Shown piece after piece: positions 48,153 to 55,702 of a stretch of DNA of 64,000 nt; position 1 is the stretch's first letter; every line of letters begins with the position of its first letter. The translations under genes were made by a program, and so were the position numbers. Below the pieces are notes generated by a model, which saw only the letters and a program-made list of their open reading frames with translations, did not search any database and had not been told where the DNA came from. The DNA comes from Streptomyces sp. SCUT-3 (GTDB taxonomy: Bacteria > Actinomycetota > Actinomycetes > Streptomycetales > Streptomycetaceae), in contig NZ_CP046907.1 in the NCBI RefSeq assembly GCF_014083985.1, positions 4,936,501 to 5,000,500 of the forward strand. Direction: 5' to 3'.

Positions 48153-49100
48153 GTGCCGGAAGAACCGGACGTGACACGGCGCACCGGGCGCCTCGCGCGG
48201 GGAGCGGTCTCCGCGCTGTTGTGCCTCGCGGCCACCACGGGATGCGGTGGCGCGGGGGAGGCCGGCGGTGCGGCCCGGAAGGACGGCGCGGCCCGCGAGG
48301 CCGACGGCACGGCCCCGCGACCGCTGACAGCCCGGGAGAAGTCGCTGTTGTACGACGCCGAGCAGACGCTGGTGCAGCAGTGCATGCGCGAGGCGGGCTT
48401 CCGGCTGTGGAAGACCCCGGAGAACCCCCTGCCCGAGCACCGGGACTTCCCCTACGCGGTGGACGACGCCGACTGGGCCCGCGAACACGGGTACGGCAGC
48501 GGCCTGCGGCAGCGCGTCGAACGCCTGCGCGCCGAGGACCCCAACCGCCGCTACCTCCAGGGCCTCTCCCCGCAGCGCAGGCAGGCCGCCGTCACCGCGC
48601 TCAACGGCACCGACCCGCAGGACGGACCGCACGCGACGCTGCCCATGGGGGCGCAGGTCAGCAGGAGCAGCGAGGGCTGCACCTCGGCGGCACAACGCGA
48701 ACTGTACGGCGACCTCGACGCCTGGTTCACCGCGCAGATGATCACCGACACCCTCCCGTCGATCCGGCGGGCCAGGGTGCTCGACGACGCCGCCTATACG
48801 ACGGCGGTGGGCAAGTGGTCCTCGTGCATGCGACGGCGGGGCCACGACCACGCCGACCCCGGCGAGGCCCGCGCCGCGTTCGCGGAACCGCACGGGACGG
48901 CGCCGTCGCGGCGGGAGGTGCGCACGGCGGTCGACGAGGCCGAATGCGCCGCCGACAGCGGCCTGGCCGCCACTGCCCGCCGCCTCGACCGGCACCACGG
49001 CCGACGACTGGACGAGCAGTACCGGGGCGAAATCCGCGACAGGACCCGCCTGGAGAGGGCGGCGCTCCCGCGCGCCCGGTCCGCCGTCCGAGCCGGGTGA
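48153..49100 (+). CDS. Putative secreted protein or lipoprotein
   Basis: 315 residues from GTG 48153, with AGGGAGG. Hydrophobic start LARGAVSALLCLAATTGCGGAG offers a weak lipobox (TTGC). The mature part has conserved Cys residues (VQQCMREAGFRLW, EGCTSAAQREL, KWSSCMRRRGHDH, EAECAADSGLA) and is otherwise helical and charged. This resembles Streptomyces secreted families of unknown function. Confidence 0.72.
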   Translation: MPEEPDVTRRTGRLARGAVSALLCLAATTGCGGAGEAGGAARKDGAAREADGTAPRPLTAREKSLLYDAEQTLVQQCMREAGFRLWKTPENPLPEHRDFPYAVDDADWAREHGYGSGLRQRVERLRAEDPNRRYLQGLSPQRRQAAVTALNGTDPQDGPHATLPMGAQVSRSSEGCTSAAQRELYGDLDAWFTAQMITDTLPSIRRARVLDDAAYTTAVGKWSSCMRRRGHDHADPGEARAAFAEPHGTAPSRREVRTAVDEAECAADSGLAATARRLDRHHGRRLDEQYRGEIRDRTRLERAALPRARSAVRAG

Positions 49101-49175
49101 CCCGCCCGGCCCACAGAGCAGCCCGCCCGGACCCGGGCGGGCGAGAAGGAACGAACCCACCGAAGGAGACCACGC

Positions 49176-49664
49176 ATGTCCACCACGAGGCTCAAGACCG
49201 CCCTGGCCGCCCTGGCGCTGGGCGGAACCGCCGTCCTCGCCGCGCCCGCCGCCGCCGGCGCCACCGGCACGGGGGCGTCCGCGGCCGCCTCCACCTCCGC
49301 TTCCCCGGCCGAGTCCGGCACCGTGGGCGCCCTGGCGGACGGATACCTGTACGCCTACGAGCACATCGACCGGGGAGGCGCCCACTGCCGCTGGTACGGG
49401 GACGACGCCGACTGGAGCACCTGCTCGCCCGGCGGGAACATGCGCAACAAGGCATCGTCCCTGTGGAACAACGGCTACCCCGGCTCCTACGACGACGTCC
49501 TCCTCTACTGGGGCGTCAACTACACGGGTGCCTCGGCCTGCCTCCGCAACGGCGTCTACTGGAACAACCTGACCGACCTGCACTTCAACAAGCCCGGCTA
49601 CTCGGGCCACGGGCAGACGCTCAACGACAACATCTCGTCCCACAAGTGGGTCAACAGCTGTTGA
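49176..49664 (+). CDS. Secreted peptidase inhibitor I36-like protein
   Basis: 162 residues. Signal peptide MSTTRLKTALAALALGGTAV to about residue 28, then a Ser/Ala linker and a beta-gamma-crystallin-like domain: YLYAYEHIDRGGAHCRWYGDD, CSPGGNMRNKASSLWNNGYPG, CLRNGVYWNNLTDL and C-terminal NSC. Four Cys could form two disulfides. The SMPI/I36 type inhibits metalloproteinases; inhibition here is inferred. ATG 49176 follows GAAGGAG. Confidence 0.82.
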   Translation: MSTTRLKTALAALALGGTAVLAAPAAAGATGTGASAAASTSASPAESGTVGALADGYLYAYEHIDRGGAHCRWYGDDADWSTCSPGGNMRNKASSLWNNGYPGSYDDVLLYWGVNYTGASACLRNGVYWNNLTDLHFNKPGYSGHGQTLNDNISSHKWVNSC

Positions 49665-49678
49665 GACCGCCCGGGAAC

Positions 49679-49723
49679 ACGTGCCGGGTGCGGACGGGCG
49701 GGGCCCGTCCGCACCCGGCACGT
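49679..49723. terminator. 21-bp perfect hairpin terminator
   Basis: The arms 49679-49699 and 49703-49723 pair perfectly around a 3-base loop, 15 bases after the inhibitor-like stop and just before the convergent gene ends at 49740. It should act in both directions. Confidence 0.88.
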
Positions 49724-49739
49724 CCCGGAACCCGCCGCC

Positions 49740-50711
49740 CTACTGGGTGTTCAGCCGGAGGGGGTGGCCGATGTCCTCCGGGCACTGGAAGACCTGCAGC
49801 CTGCCGCCCCTTCCGATGACGAGTCCGGGAGCGTCATCACTGTCGATCGTGAGGAAGAGCCGCATCCGGCTGCCGCAGACGCAGTCGATCTCCTCCAGAT
49901 CGGTCACACGCCAGGTCGGCCACCCCCCGAGCTTCCAGCCCTGCACACAGGCGAGGTCGTAGTAGTCCGTCCGTCCCGCCCCGCCGCGCCACCGCTCCAC
50001 CCGCTCCCACAGGTCCGGCGGCAGTTCGTCGCGGTCGGGAAGATCCAGGGATTCGACGGGGGCCACCGTGCACGGCCGGGGCAGGTAGTAGTGGTCGGCG
50101 GTCCGGCAGGGTGCGGGCGGGGAGGCGAGCACGTCCCGCACGTCGCCGGCCCTGCGTCGGCGCAGGGCCACCGTCGGGCCGAAGTAGTACGGCTCCTGGC
50201 CCGGAGGGGTGTCGTGGTCGTTGGGACACCACAGGATTTGCAGCAGGTCCGTCCCCTCGGGCCACTCGACGCCGGGCACGTCCCCGGCGAACAGTTGGAG
50301 CACCGGAACCATCGCCACACCTGTCGCAGGCGTCTCCGGGCGCAGCGAGTGCACCTGCCAGGACACCGTGTCGATCACTCCGCCCCGGGCGGAGATCCGG
50401 TCGTAGGCCGAGGCCTCCTCCTCGGTGAGCACGCTGTTTCCGCCGCTGCGGCGTTCCGCCCCCGTCCGCCGTGCTCCTTCGAGCACGGACCGCTCCTCGG
50501 CGGACAGGTCCTCGTGGTGGCCGACGAGGTGGTCCTCCTTGCACACCGGCCACTCCTCGTCCGCCGGCCACAGCAGCGGGCCGCCGACGGAGCTTTCGTG
50601 CGGGCCGGGCTCGCCGGGCTGCGGTTCGAGGAGCAGCGCCGTCCGGAAGTACTCGCGCAACTCCGGGAAGGAATCAACCAGTTCGGCGACGAGGGAAGAA
50701 CGTTCGGGCAT
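49740..50711 (-). CDS. DUF1963/YwqG-like protein of unknown function
   Basis: 323 residues from ATG 50711 (MPERSSLVAELVDSF). Features: SVGGPLLWPADEEWPVC, LQLFAGDVPGVEWPEGTDLLQILWCP, ACVQGWKLGGWPTWRV, and the C-terminal CVCGSRMRLFLTIDSDD and GRGGRLQVFQCPEDIGHPLRL. The W-P-x-C and C-x-C-G...F-x-C-P pattern is like YwqG/DUF1963 proteins. No known activity. Confidence 0.75.
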   Translation of the reverse strand: MPERSSLVAELVDSFPELREYFRTALLLEPQPGEPGPHESSVGGPLLWPADEEWPVCKEDHLVGHHEDLSAEERSVLEGARRTGAERRSGGNSVLTEEEASAYDRISARGGVIDTVSWQVHSLRPETPATGVAMVPVLQLFAGDVPGVEWPEGTDLLQILWCPNDHDTPPGQEPYYFGPTVALRRRRAGDVRDVLASPPAPCRTADHYYLPRPCTVAPVESLDLPDRDELPPDLWERVERWRGGAGRTDYYDLACVQGWKLGGWPTWRVTDLEEIDCVCGSRMRLFLTIDSDDAPGLVIGRGGRLQVFQCPEDIGHPLRLNTQ

Positions 50712-50875
50712 CACGGGCGAACCGTAGCGCCTGTGGACGACAGTGGTTCGCCCGTTCCTGTTTCCGTTCCCGGGCAACGGGCCCTGGGGCCATCGACCGC
50801 AGATCCTCCGCCCGGCGAACACGGAGGCCGTCTCCCGTGACGGACGGGAGACGGCCCCTGCGGTGCCCGGCGGGA

Positions 50876-51100
50876 TCAGAGTTCGCCGGCTATGACACCC
50901 CGGCGGAACGCGTCCCACTCGGCGGCGGTGTAGCGCAGCGGCTCCATCCCGGGCCGCTTGGAGTCGCGCACGGCGACCCCGCCACCGGGAAGCTCGGCGA
51001 TCTCGACGCAGTTGCCCTCGCCGCCGCTGGCGGAGGACTTGCGCCACGTGGCGCTCGAAAGGTCGAAGGAGTACAGCTCCGCCTTGTGATCGTCGTTCAC
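50876..51100 (-). CDS. DUF397 protein, partner of the XRE regulator
   Basis: 74 residues: TWRKSSASGGEGNCVEIAELPGGGVAVRDSKRP then PLRYTAAEWDAFRRGVIAGEL, the standard DUF397 sequence. ATG 51100 overlaps the stop of the XRE gene, so the two are translationally coupled. In Streptomyces, DUF397 and XRE(DUF5753) pairs are thought to work as antagonistic regulator pairs. Confidence 0.94.
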   Translation of the reverse strand: MNDDHKAELYSFDLSSATWRKSSASGGEGNCVEIAELPGGGVAVRDSKRPGMEPLRYTAAEWDAFRRGVIAGEL

Positions 51101-51966
51101 TTCCGGCTTCCTTCTTCCATACGGGAGATGAGAGCCAACGAGTCATCTGTCGGTAGAGCGGCTGCGACGATGCGCTCGAAGGCGTCGGCGAAGACCTGTA
51201 CTTCGTCGACCCCCTCAACGTAGGCGGATCCGAGGAGATTCTCCAGAAGCACGACATCGGGCATGGGCCCGGGAAAGCCGACGAGGCTGAACCCGCTCAC
51301 GCTACCGGGGTGCGGGGTCGCGTTCAGGGGCATGACCTGGATCGTGACGTTGGGCATCTCGGCCGCGTCGAGCAACCTGCGCAGTTGTTCGCGCATGGTG
51401 TGGGGGCGTACCGCAAACCTCTGGTGAAGGGCGGCTTCGTGGATGACCGCCCACAGTTTCAAGGGGCGTTCCGGGCGTGCAAGGACGGACTGACGTGCCA
51501 GCCGAACCTCCGCCAGGGCGATGACTTCTTCCGGGCTGCGGGTGATCGCGTTTGCGGCGATGGTCTCGCGTGCGTAGGAGGCTGCCTGGAGAAGCCCCGG
51601 GACCAGCAGAGGGGCGAACTCACGCACACAGTCGGCGTCGGACTCCAAGGAGATGTAGTCCGCATACGTGGGTGACACGACACCGCTGTACGTCTGCCAC
51701 CAGCCACGCTTTCCCGCGTCCTTGGCCAACCCCTCCAACGCGGCAATGACCTCGGGGTCGTCCATTCCGTAGACCCGGAGCAGGGCTGCCACGTCTGCGG
51801 GGCGGATGTGTGCGTTTGCGGTCTCGATCCGGGAGAGCTTGGGAGCTGTCCACCCCACAGCTTCGGCAGCTCTGTCGAGCGTCATACCGGCTTCACCGCG
51901 AAAGCGGCGCAGGGTCTGCCCCAAGCGCCTACGTCGGACGGTCGGGGCCGGACGCGCGTTCGGCAT
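51097..51966 (-). CDS. XRE-family regulator with DUF5753 (WhiJ-like)
   Basis: 289 residues. N-terminal helix-turn-helix LGQTLRRFRGEAGMTLDRAAEAVGWTAPKLSRIE, then DUF5753: EFAPLLVPGLLQAASYARETI, VRLARQSVLARPERPLKLWAVIHEAALHQ, MPNVTIQVMPLNATPHPGSVSGF and VYVE-like SAYVEGVDEVQVF. The typical genome has dozens of paralogues, implicated in development and antibiotic control. Upstream, at 52086-52108, lies a perfect inverted repeat. A divergent HATPase gene starts at 52164. Confidence 0.93.
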   Translation of the reverse strand: MPNARPAPTVRRRRLGQTLRRFRGEAGMTLDRAAEAVGWTAPKLSRIETANAHIRPADVAALLRVYGMDDPEVIAALEGLAKDAGKRGWWQTYSGVVSPTYADYISLESDADCVREFAPLLVPGLLQAASYARETIAANAITRSPEEVIALAEVRLARQSVLARPERPLKLWAVIHEAALHQRFAVRPHTMREQLRRLLDAAEMPNVTIQVMPLNATPHPGSVSGFSLVGFPGPMPDVVLLENLLGSAYVEGVDEVQVFADAFERIVAAALPTDDSLALISRMEEGSRK

Positions 51967-52085
51967 GAAGAGAGTCTTCCGTTCTGGAGTTCACGAACCC
52001 ATGGAACAAAAAGGCGATTCCATGAGGAGGGTGACAATCTTGCGTGTTCGATTTCCAAAAGGGCATGCTGTCGCGAAAGTTACGT

Positions 52086-52108
52086 CACGCATCGTAGAAC
52101 GATGCGTG
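52086..52108. promoter_or_regulatory. Perfect 10-bp inverted repeat between XRE and HATPase genes
   Basis: CACGCATCGT (52086-52095) and ACGATGCGTG (52099-52108) with a 3-base spacer, in an AT-richer 197-base divergent region. A likely operator for the XRE regulator. Confidence 0.6.
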
Positions 52109-52163
52109 CGAAGCGTGGTCACTTGAGAGTTTGCGCGGCCCCGCGCCGCAGTCTGGAGGCGTT

Positions 52164-52661
52164 GTGCCTGCCCTTGTGGAGGAGGAGGTCCGGGAGCGGA
52201 CCGCCCCCGGCTTCTACCTGCGGAGCGGACCGTCGGGATTCGTCCTGCACGTGAACGCCTCGGCGCAGAGCCTCGCCCTGGTGCGGGAGTTGGCCGCCGA
52301 AGTGCTCGTCGCGGCCGGTGCCGAGGGGGCCGCCGTGGACGTGGTGCAGCTCGTCGTGTCCGAGCTGGTCGGCAACGCGGTGCGCGCCTGCGGGGCGCGG
52401 GCGCCGCTGGTCGTGGGGGTGGAGGTGCGACCGGCCACGGTGTCCGTCAAGGTCCACGATCCCGACCCGGACCGACTGCCACGCCTCGCCACCCCGGCCG
52501 AGGGCGACGACACGGCCGAGTCGGGCCGGGGCCTGCTCCTGGTGGAGAACCTGGCCCTCGCCTGGGGCACGCGCATGCTCCCCGACGGGATCGGCAAGAC
52601 CGTGTGGGCGAACGTCGCCCTGCGCAGCCGGACGGCGACCGCGCCGGGGGAGGGGTGCTGA
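52164..52661 (+). CDS. ATP-binding protein, SpoIIAB/RsbW-like HATPase
   Basis: 165 residues from GTG 52164, with GGAGG. GHKL motifs: VVQLVVSELVGNAVRACGARA (N box), VKVHDPDPDRLPRL (G1) and ESGRGLLLVENLALAWG (G2). Stand-alone HATPase of anti-sigma kinase type, commonly found beside XRE/DUF397 pairs in whiJ-like clusters. The XRE gene is divergent, sharing the region with the inverted repeat. Confidence 0.9.
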   Translation: MPALVEEEVRERTAPGFYLRSGPSGFVLHVNASAQSLALVRELAAEVLVAAGAEGAAVDVVQLVVSELVGNAVRACGARAPLVVGVEVRPATVSVKVHDPDPDRLPRLATPAEGDDTAESGRGLLLVENLALAWGTRMLPDGIGKTVWANVALRSRTATAPGEGC

Positions 52662-53131
52662 CCCCGGCCGCCCGGCAGGCTCCGCGTCCGCGCCCGCGTC
52701 CGCGCCCGCGTCCGGCCCCTGACCCGTCTCCGGGCCCTGCCCCTGCCCCTGCCCCGTGTCCGACCCCGTGCCCAACCCCGGGGCAGGGACCGCCCCTGGG
52801 GTCCGGGGCCGCCACCGGTGCCGGCTACCGGTGCGACGCCGTTGCGGTGTCGGCCCGCGGCGATCTGGCGTTCGCCCTGGGCTCGTACCGCACTCGCTCG
52901 CCGTCCTCCGCCCTCGGCTGGCTGCTCCTGCGCGGCCGGGACGTGGCCGACCAACTCGCCCCCGCCGCCGCCCGCCCGGTCCGTCACTGGTTGCGCGACC
53001 GCCACGAGCACGAACGCGCCCTGGCCGCTCTGGCGGACGGCGGCACCTACACCTTCACCGCCCACGAGGACGGCGTCCGCTACCTCCTCACGGCGGGTCC
53101 CCGCGACCGGGCCTCGACGTCCCGCCCGTAG
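52655..53131 (+). CDS. Hypothetical protein with Pro-rich N-terminus
   Basis: 158 residues from GTG 52655, which overlaps the HATPase stop by seven bases and has GGGGGAGGGG directly upstream. Residues 10-45 are RPRPRPRPAPDPSPGPAPAP-type low complexity (C-rich DNA with a 12-bp period). Residues 60-150 look folded: YRCDAVAVSARGDLAFALGSYR, HWLRDRHEHERALAALADGGTYTF. No family recognised; it could be translated with the HATPase. Confidence 0.55.
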   Translation: MLTPAARQAPRPRPRPRPRPAPDPSPGPAPAPAPCPTPCPTPGQGPPLGSGAATGAGYRCDAVAVSARGDLAFALGSYRTRSPSSALGWLLLRGRDVADQLAPAAARPVRHWLRDRHEHERALAALADGGTYTFTAHEDGVRYLLTAGPRDRASTSRP

Positions 53132-53226
53132 AACGTCCGCAGCGGATCGTCCGTGGTCCGTCCGCGGCCCGTACTCGGCAGCGTTCGTGCGGCCGGGTCA
53201 CGCCCTGGCGTCCGTCCGTCCCGTCC

Positions 53227-54114
53227 TCACCAGCGCACGGCGGTGAAGTCGACGGGCCGGGGGCGCAGCGCCCGGGCGCGTTCGGCCAGGGAGCGCAGGC
53301 GGCGGGACATCTCCGGTGCGGGCAGGCGGTGGCGGTCGCCGTGGCCCGGGAGGATCCACTCGAAGCGGAGCCGGGCGGCCACGCGCCCCAGGGAAGCGGC
53401 GAGCGCGGTGACCGACCACCAGGTCACAGTGTCGAACACCTCCAGGTCGGCGGTGGTGCGCGACCAGTAGAGGCTGTCGCCGCTGAAGCAGTACCGGTCG
53501 TCGGCCACGTACAGGACACTGCCCGCGGTGTGGCCGGGGAACGGAAAGGCGGTCAGGCCGTCTCCGACAACGGCCGGTTCGGTGCCGCGCAGGACGCGGT
53601 CGGCGTCCGGGGCCGCGTCCAGGTCGCCCTCGTGGATCCACAGGCGGGCGCCGAGGCGGTCGGCCCAGCGGCGGCCGTGCGCGGCGTGGTCCCGGTGGGT
53701 GAGCAGGACGTCGGTGACCGGTCCCGCCAGCGCCTCGTACCGCGCGGCCAGGGCCTCGCTCCAGCGGGGCGTGTCCACCATCACCGCCCCGGACGGGCGG
53801 CGCAGCAGGTACGAGTTGGCCCCCGCGGTGCGCTGCGAGTTGTGCCCGCACAGGTACAGGCGGTCCTCCTCCAGGGGCAGGGGGAACGGATCCGGTACCG
53901 CGACGATCCTGCCGGAGGCACGGCGCACGGACCGGGTGTGGCAGGCGTGTGCGGCGGCGTGCATCCTGCGCTCCTCCGCCTCGTCGCGCGGCTGTCGCAG
54001 GACCACCGCGCGGCCGTCCGCCTCCCCGATCAGACCCGGCGCGAGCTGCCGGGCGGCGTCGCAGTTCGTGCAGCGGCCGTCCACGTACCAGTCGGCCCCG
54101 ATGTCGTCGGTCAT
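53227..54114 (-). CDS. MBL-fold metallo-hydrolase with N-terminal Cys-containing domain
   Basis: 295 residues. The N-terminal ADWYVDGRCTNCDAARQLAPGLI and AAHACHTRSVRR (Cys residues) resembles a ferredoxin-like segment. The MBL core: YLCGHNSQRTAGANSYLLRR, VLLTHRDHAAHGRRWADRLG (HxDH), FPFPGHTAGSVLYV (His), YCFSGDSLYW (Asp) and ILPGHGDRHRL (His). All zinc ligands are present, though the first motif is HRDHAAH rather than HxHxDH. Substrate unknown. ATG 54114. Confidence 0.9.
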   Translation of the reverse strand: MTDDIGADWYVDGRCTNCDAARQLAPGLIGEADGRAVVLRQPRDEAEERRMHAAAHACHTRSVRRASGRIVAVPDPFPLPLEEDRLYLCGHNSQRTAGANSYLLRRPSGAVMVDTPRWSEALAARYEALAGPVTDVLLTHRDHAAHGRRWADRLGARLWIHEGDLDAAPDADRVLRGTEPAVVGDGLTAFPFPGHTAGSVLYVADDRYCFSGDSLYWSRTTADLEVFDTVTWWSVTALAASLGRVAARLRFEWILPGHGDRHRLPAPEMSRRLRSLAERARALRPRPVDFTAVRW

Positions 54115-54292
54115 CGTGCACTCCTCTCCCCGTCGTTCCCACCAGCCTCCCCCGGCACCCCGGCGATCGGTAGCGGGACCCGCCCTTGTACTTCGTCTGC
54201 CGGACCGTTCTCCCCGCCCGTGCCCCGCGTTGTCGTACCCGTCCGCGACCATGGCGCCCGGGCGTCGGGCGACGCCCCCGGGAGGAGCCGTC

Positions 54293-54298
54293 ATGGAC
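54293..54298 (+). other. Possible stranded start (ATG GAC) of the HEAT-repeat gene
   Basis: GGAGGAG at 54281-54287, five bases, then ATG GAC, immediately before TTGA where the TnpB element ends. Joining GAC to AGTCAG in front of GTG 55703 keeps the frame (MDSQVKDVRG). This suggests that the element separated the start codon from the body of the gene. Confidence 0.45.
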
Positions 54299-54360
54299 TT
54301 GACTCCTCCTCCTCGTGAACGAGGAGGATTCCTGGCTCACTCCGCCCGGCACCTAGCAGG
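54299..54360 (-). ncRNA. Candidate omega-RNA 3' scaffold region of the TnpB element
   Basis: In IS605-type elements the TnpB guide RNA is read from the tnpB 3' end through the right-end hairpin, with the guide taken from flanking DNA. Here the tnpB 3' end, the 54308-54327 stem and the TCAA end are arranged in that way. The guide would begin GTCCATGACGGCTCC, from the flank. Only the hairpin is directly seen. Confidence 0.4.
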
Positions 54361-55558
54361 TGGCAGGTCTTACAAGATCAGCGCCAGCCGGGTCGAGACC
54401 GGCCCGGACGAGCATCACGCGGGCGGAGTTCTTGTCCCTGGGCGAGACGGCTCCGCACGCGGCGCACGTGTACGTTCGCTCGGACAGCGGGAGTGCGTGC
54501 TTGGATCTCGCTCCGCACCGTGCGCAGTCCATGGTGGTGTGCGCGGGGTGGACCAGGTGCACGGCCCGGCCGTGCTTGCGGCCCATCTCCACCAGCGCCG
54601 CCTTCGTCGCGCCGATCGCGGCGTCGGCCGCCTTCCGCGCCATCGTGGTCCTGGCGAGGAATTTCGGGCGGAAGTCCTCCACCGCGACCGCGTCATGGTC
54701 ACGGACGACGCGCTTGGCCCACTTGCGGGCGGTGTCGGTGCGCTGCCGCGCCACCTTCTTGTGCAGCCGCGCGGCCCGGCGCCGCGCGGTCCGGTACCCG
54801 GCGGAGGCCGCCTGCCCGCGCGCCGGGCGGCGCCGGGCCATCATCCGCTGATAGCGGGCCAGCCGCTGCGCCGCGGCCTTGCCGTGCCCGGGGTGCGGCA
54901 GGTCGTGGGCGTCGGAGGTGGTGGTGGCGATCACCGCCACGCCCCAGTCGACGCCGAGCACCCGGCCGGTGGCGGGCAGCGGCTGCACCGCGACAGCCAC
55001 CACGAACGAGGCGTACCAGTGCCCCGGACCGTCCCGGTAGATGCGCACGCTCGTCGGATCGGCAGGCAGGTCCCGGGACCACACCACGGTCAGCACGATC
55101 CCCCCGGCCAGATGCAACCGGCCGTCCTTGAGCCGGAACCCGCGCCGGGTGTAGTTCAAGGTCGGATCAGCCTCGCGCTTCTTCCTGTGCCGCGGCATCC
55201 CGGCCCTGCGCCGTACCGGCAGCCCCGCCCGGAGGTCCTTCAGGGCCTTGGCGCGGGAGGCGGCGAAGTCCCGCACCGTCTGCTGCTGCGGGACGGAGGC
55301 GCCCTCGCGCAGCCACGGCAGCTGGGCGCGGGCCGCGGTCAGCATCCGGTCCAGCTGCGCCGGACCGCACGTGGCCCTCCCCCCGGACGCCTTGTTCAGG
55401 GCGTGGATCCTGCGGGAGACGGCCACGCACTCGTTCCACACCCACCGGCACCGCGCCCACTCCGCCTCCAACCGGGCGAGCGCGGTCGACGACACCCGCA
55501 ACCGGTACGTGTACCGGGCACACCCCGCCACACCGCCGGCCACCGCTGCTGTCATCAT
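54353..55558 (-). CDS. RNA-guided endonuclease TnpB family protein
   Basis: 401 residues. RuvC-like nuclease: VLGVDWGVAVIATT (Asp), VAVEDFRPKFLARTTMARKA (Glu), the zinc finger MDCARCGARSKH and YTCAACGAVSPRDKNSARVM (four Cys, with the final Asp in SPRDKNSA). N-terminal RYTYRLRVSSTALARLEAEW and RCRWVWNECVAVSRRIHALN match the TnpB recognition lobe. All catalytic acids are present, so it may be active. Start is ATG 55558 (or the next ATG, 55555). Confidence 0.92.
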   Translation of the reverse strand: MMTAAVAGGVAGCARYTYRLRVSSTALARLEAEWARCRWVWNECVAVSRRIHALNKASGGRATCGPAQLDRMLTAARAQLPWLREGASVPQQQTVRDFAASRAKALKDLRAGLPVRRRAGMPRHRKKREADPTLNYTRRGFRLKDGRLHLAGGIVLTVVWSRDLPADPTSVRIYRDGPGHWYASFVVAVAVQPLPATGRVLGVDWGVAVIATTTSDAHDLPHPGHGKAAAQRLARYQRMMARRRPARGQAASAGYRTARRRAARLHKKVARQRTDTARKWAKRVVRDHDAVAVEDFRPKFLARTTMARKAADAAIGATKAALVEMGRKHGRAVHLVHPAHTTMDCARCGARSKHALPLSERTYTCAACGAVSPRDKNSARVMLVRAGLDPAGADLVRPATC

Positions 55559-55702
55559 GGCCGGAAACCTAGGCCCCCCCACTGACAACGGAAGAAAGCC
55601 CAGGCCGGAACAGATGCGCACAGAAATCCGCCGCTTCGCGGCTCCGTGCCAAGGACCCATTCCTCCCCGGCCTGAAGGCCGGGGCATCCTGGGAGAAGTC
55701 AG

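Larger units (their letters stand above)
54299..55696 (-). mobile_element. TnpB-only (IS1341/IS605-like) element
   Basis: A stand-alone tnpB with a hairpin at each side and no tnpA. Right end (minus reading): after the tnpB stop, the hairpin CCTCCTCG/TTCA/CGAGGAGG (54308-54327) and then GGAGTCAA ending at 54299, like the TCAA right cleavage site of IS608. Left end: the hairpin CCCCGGCC/TTCA/GGCCGGGG (55665-55684). The left boundary is approximate (55690-55697). Confidence 0.72.
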
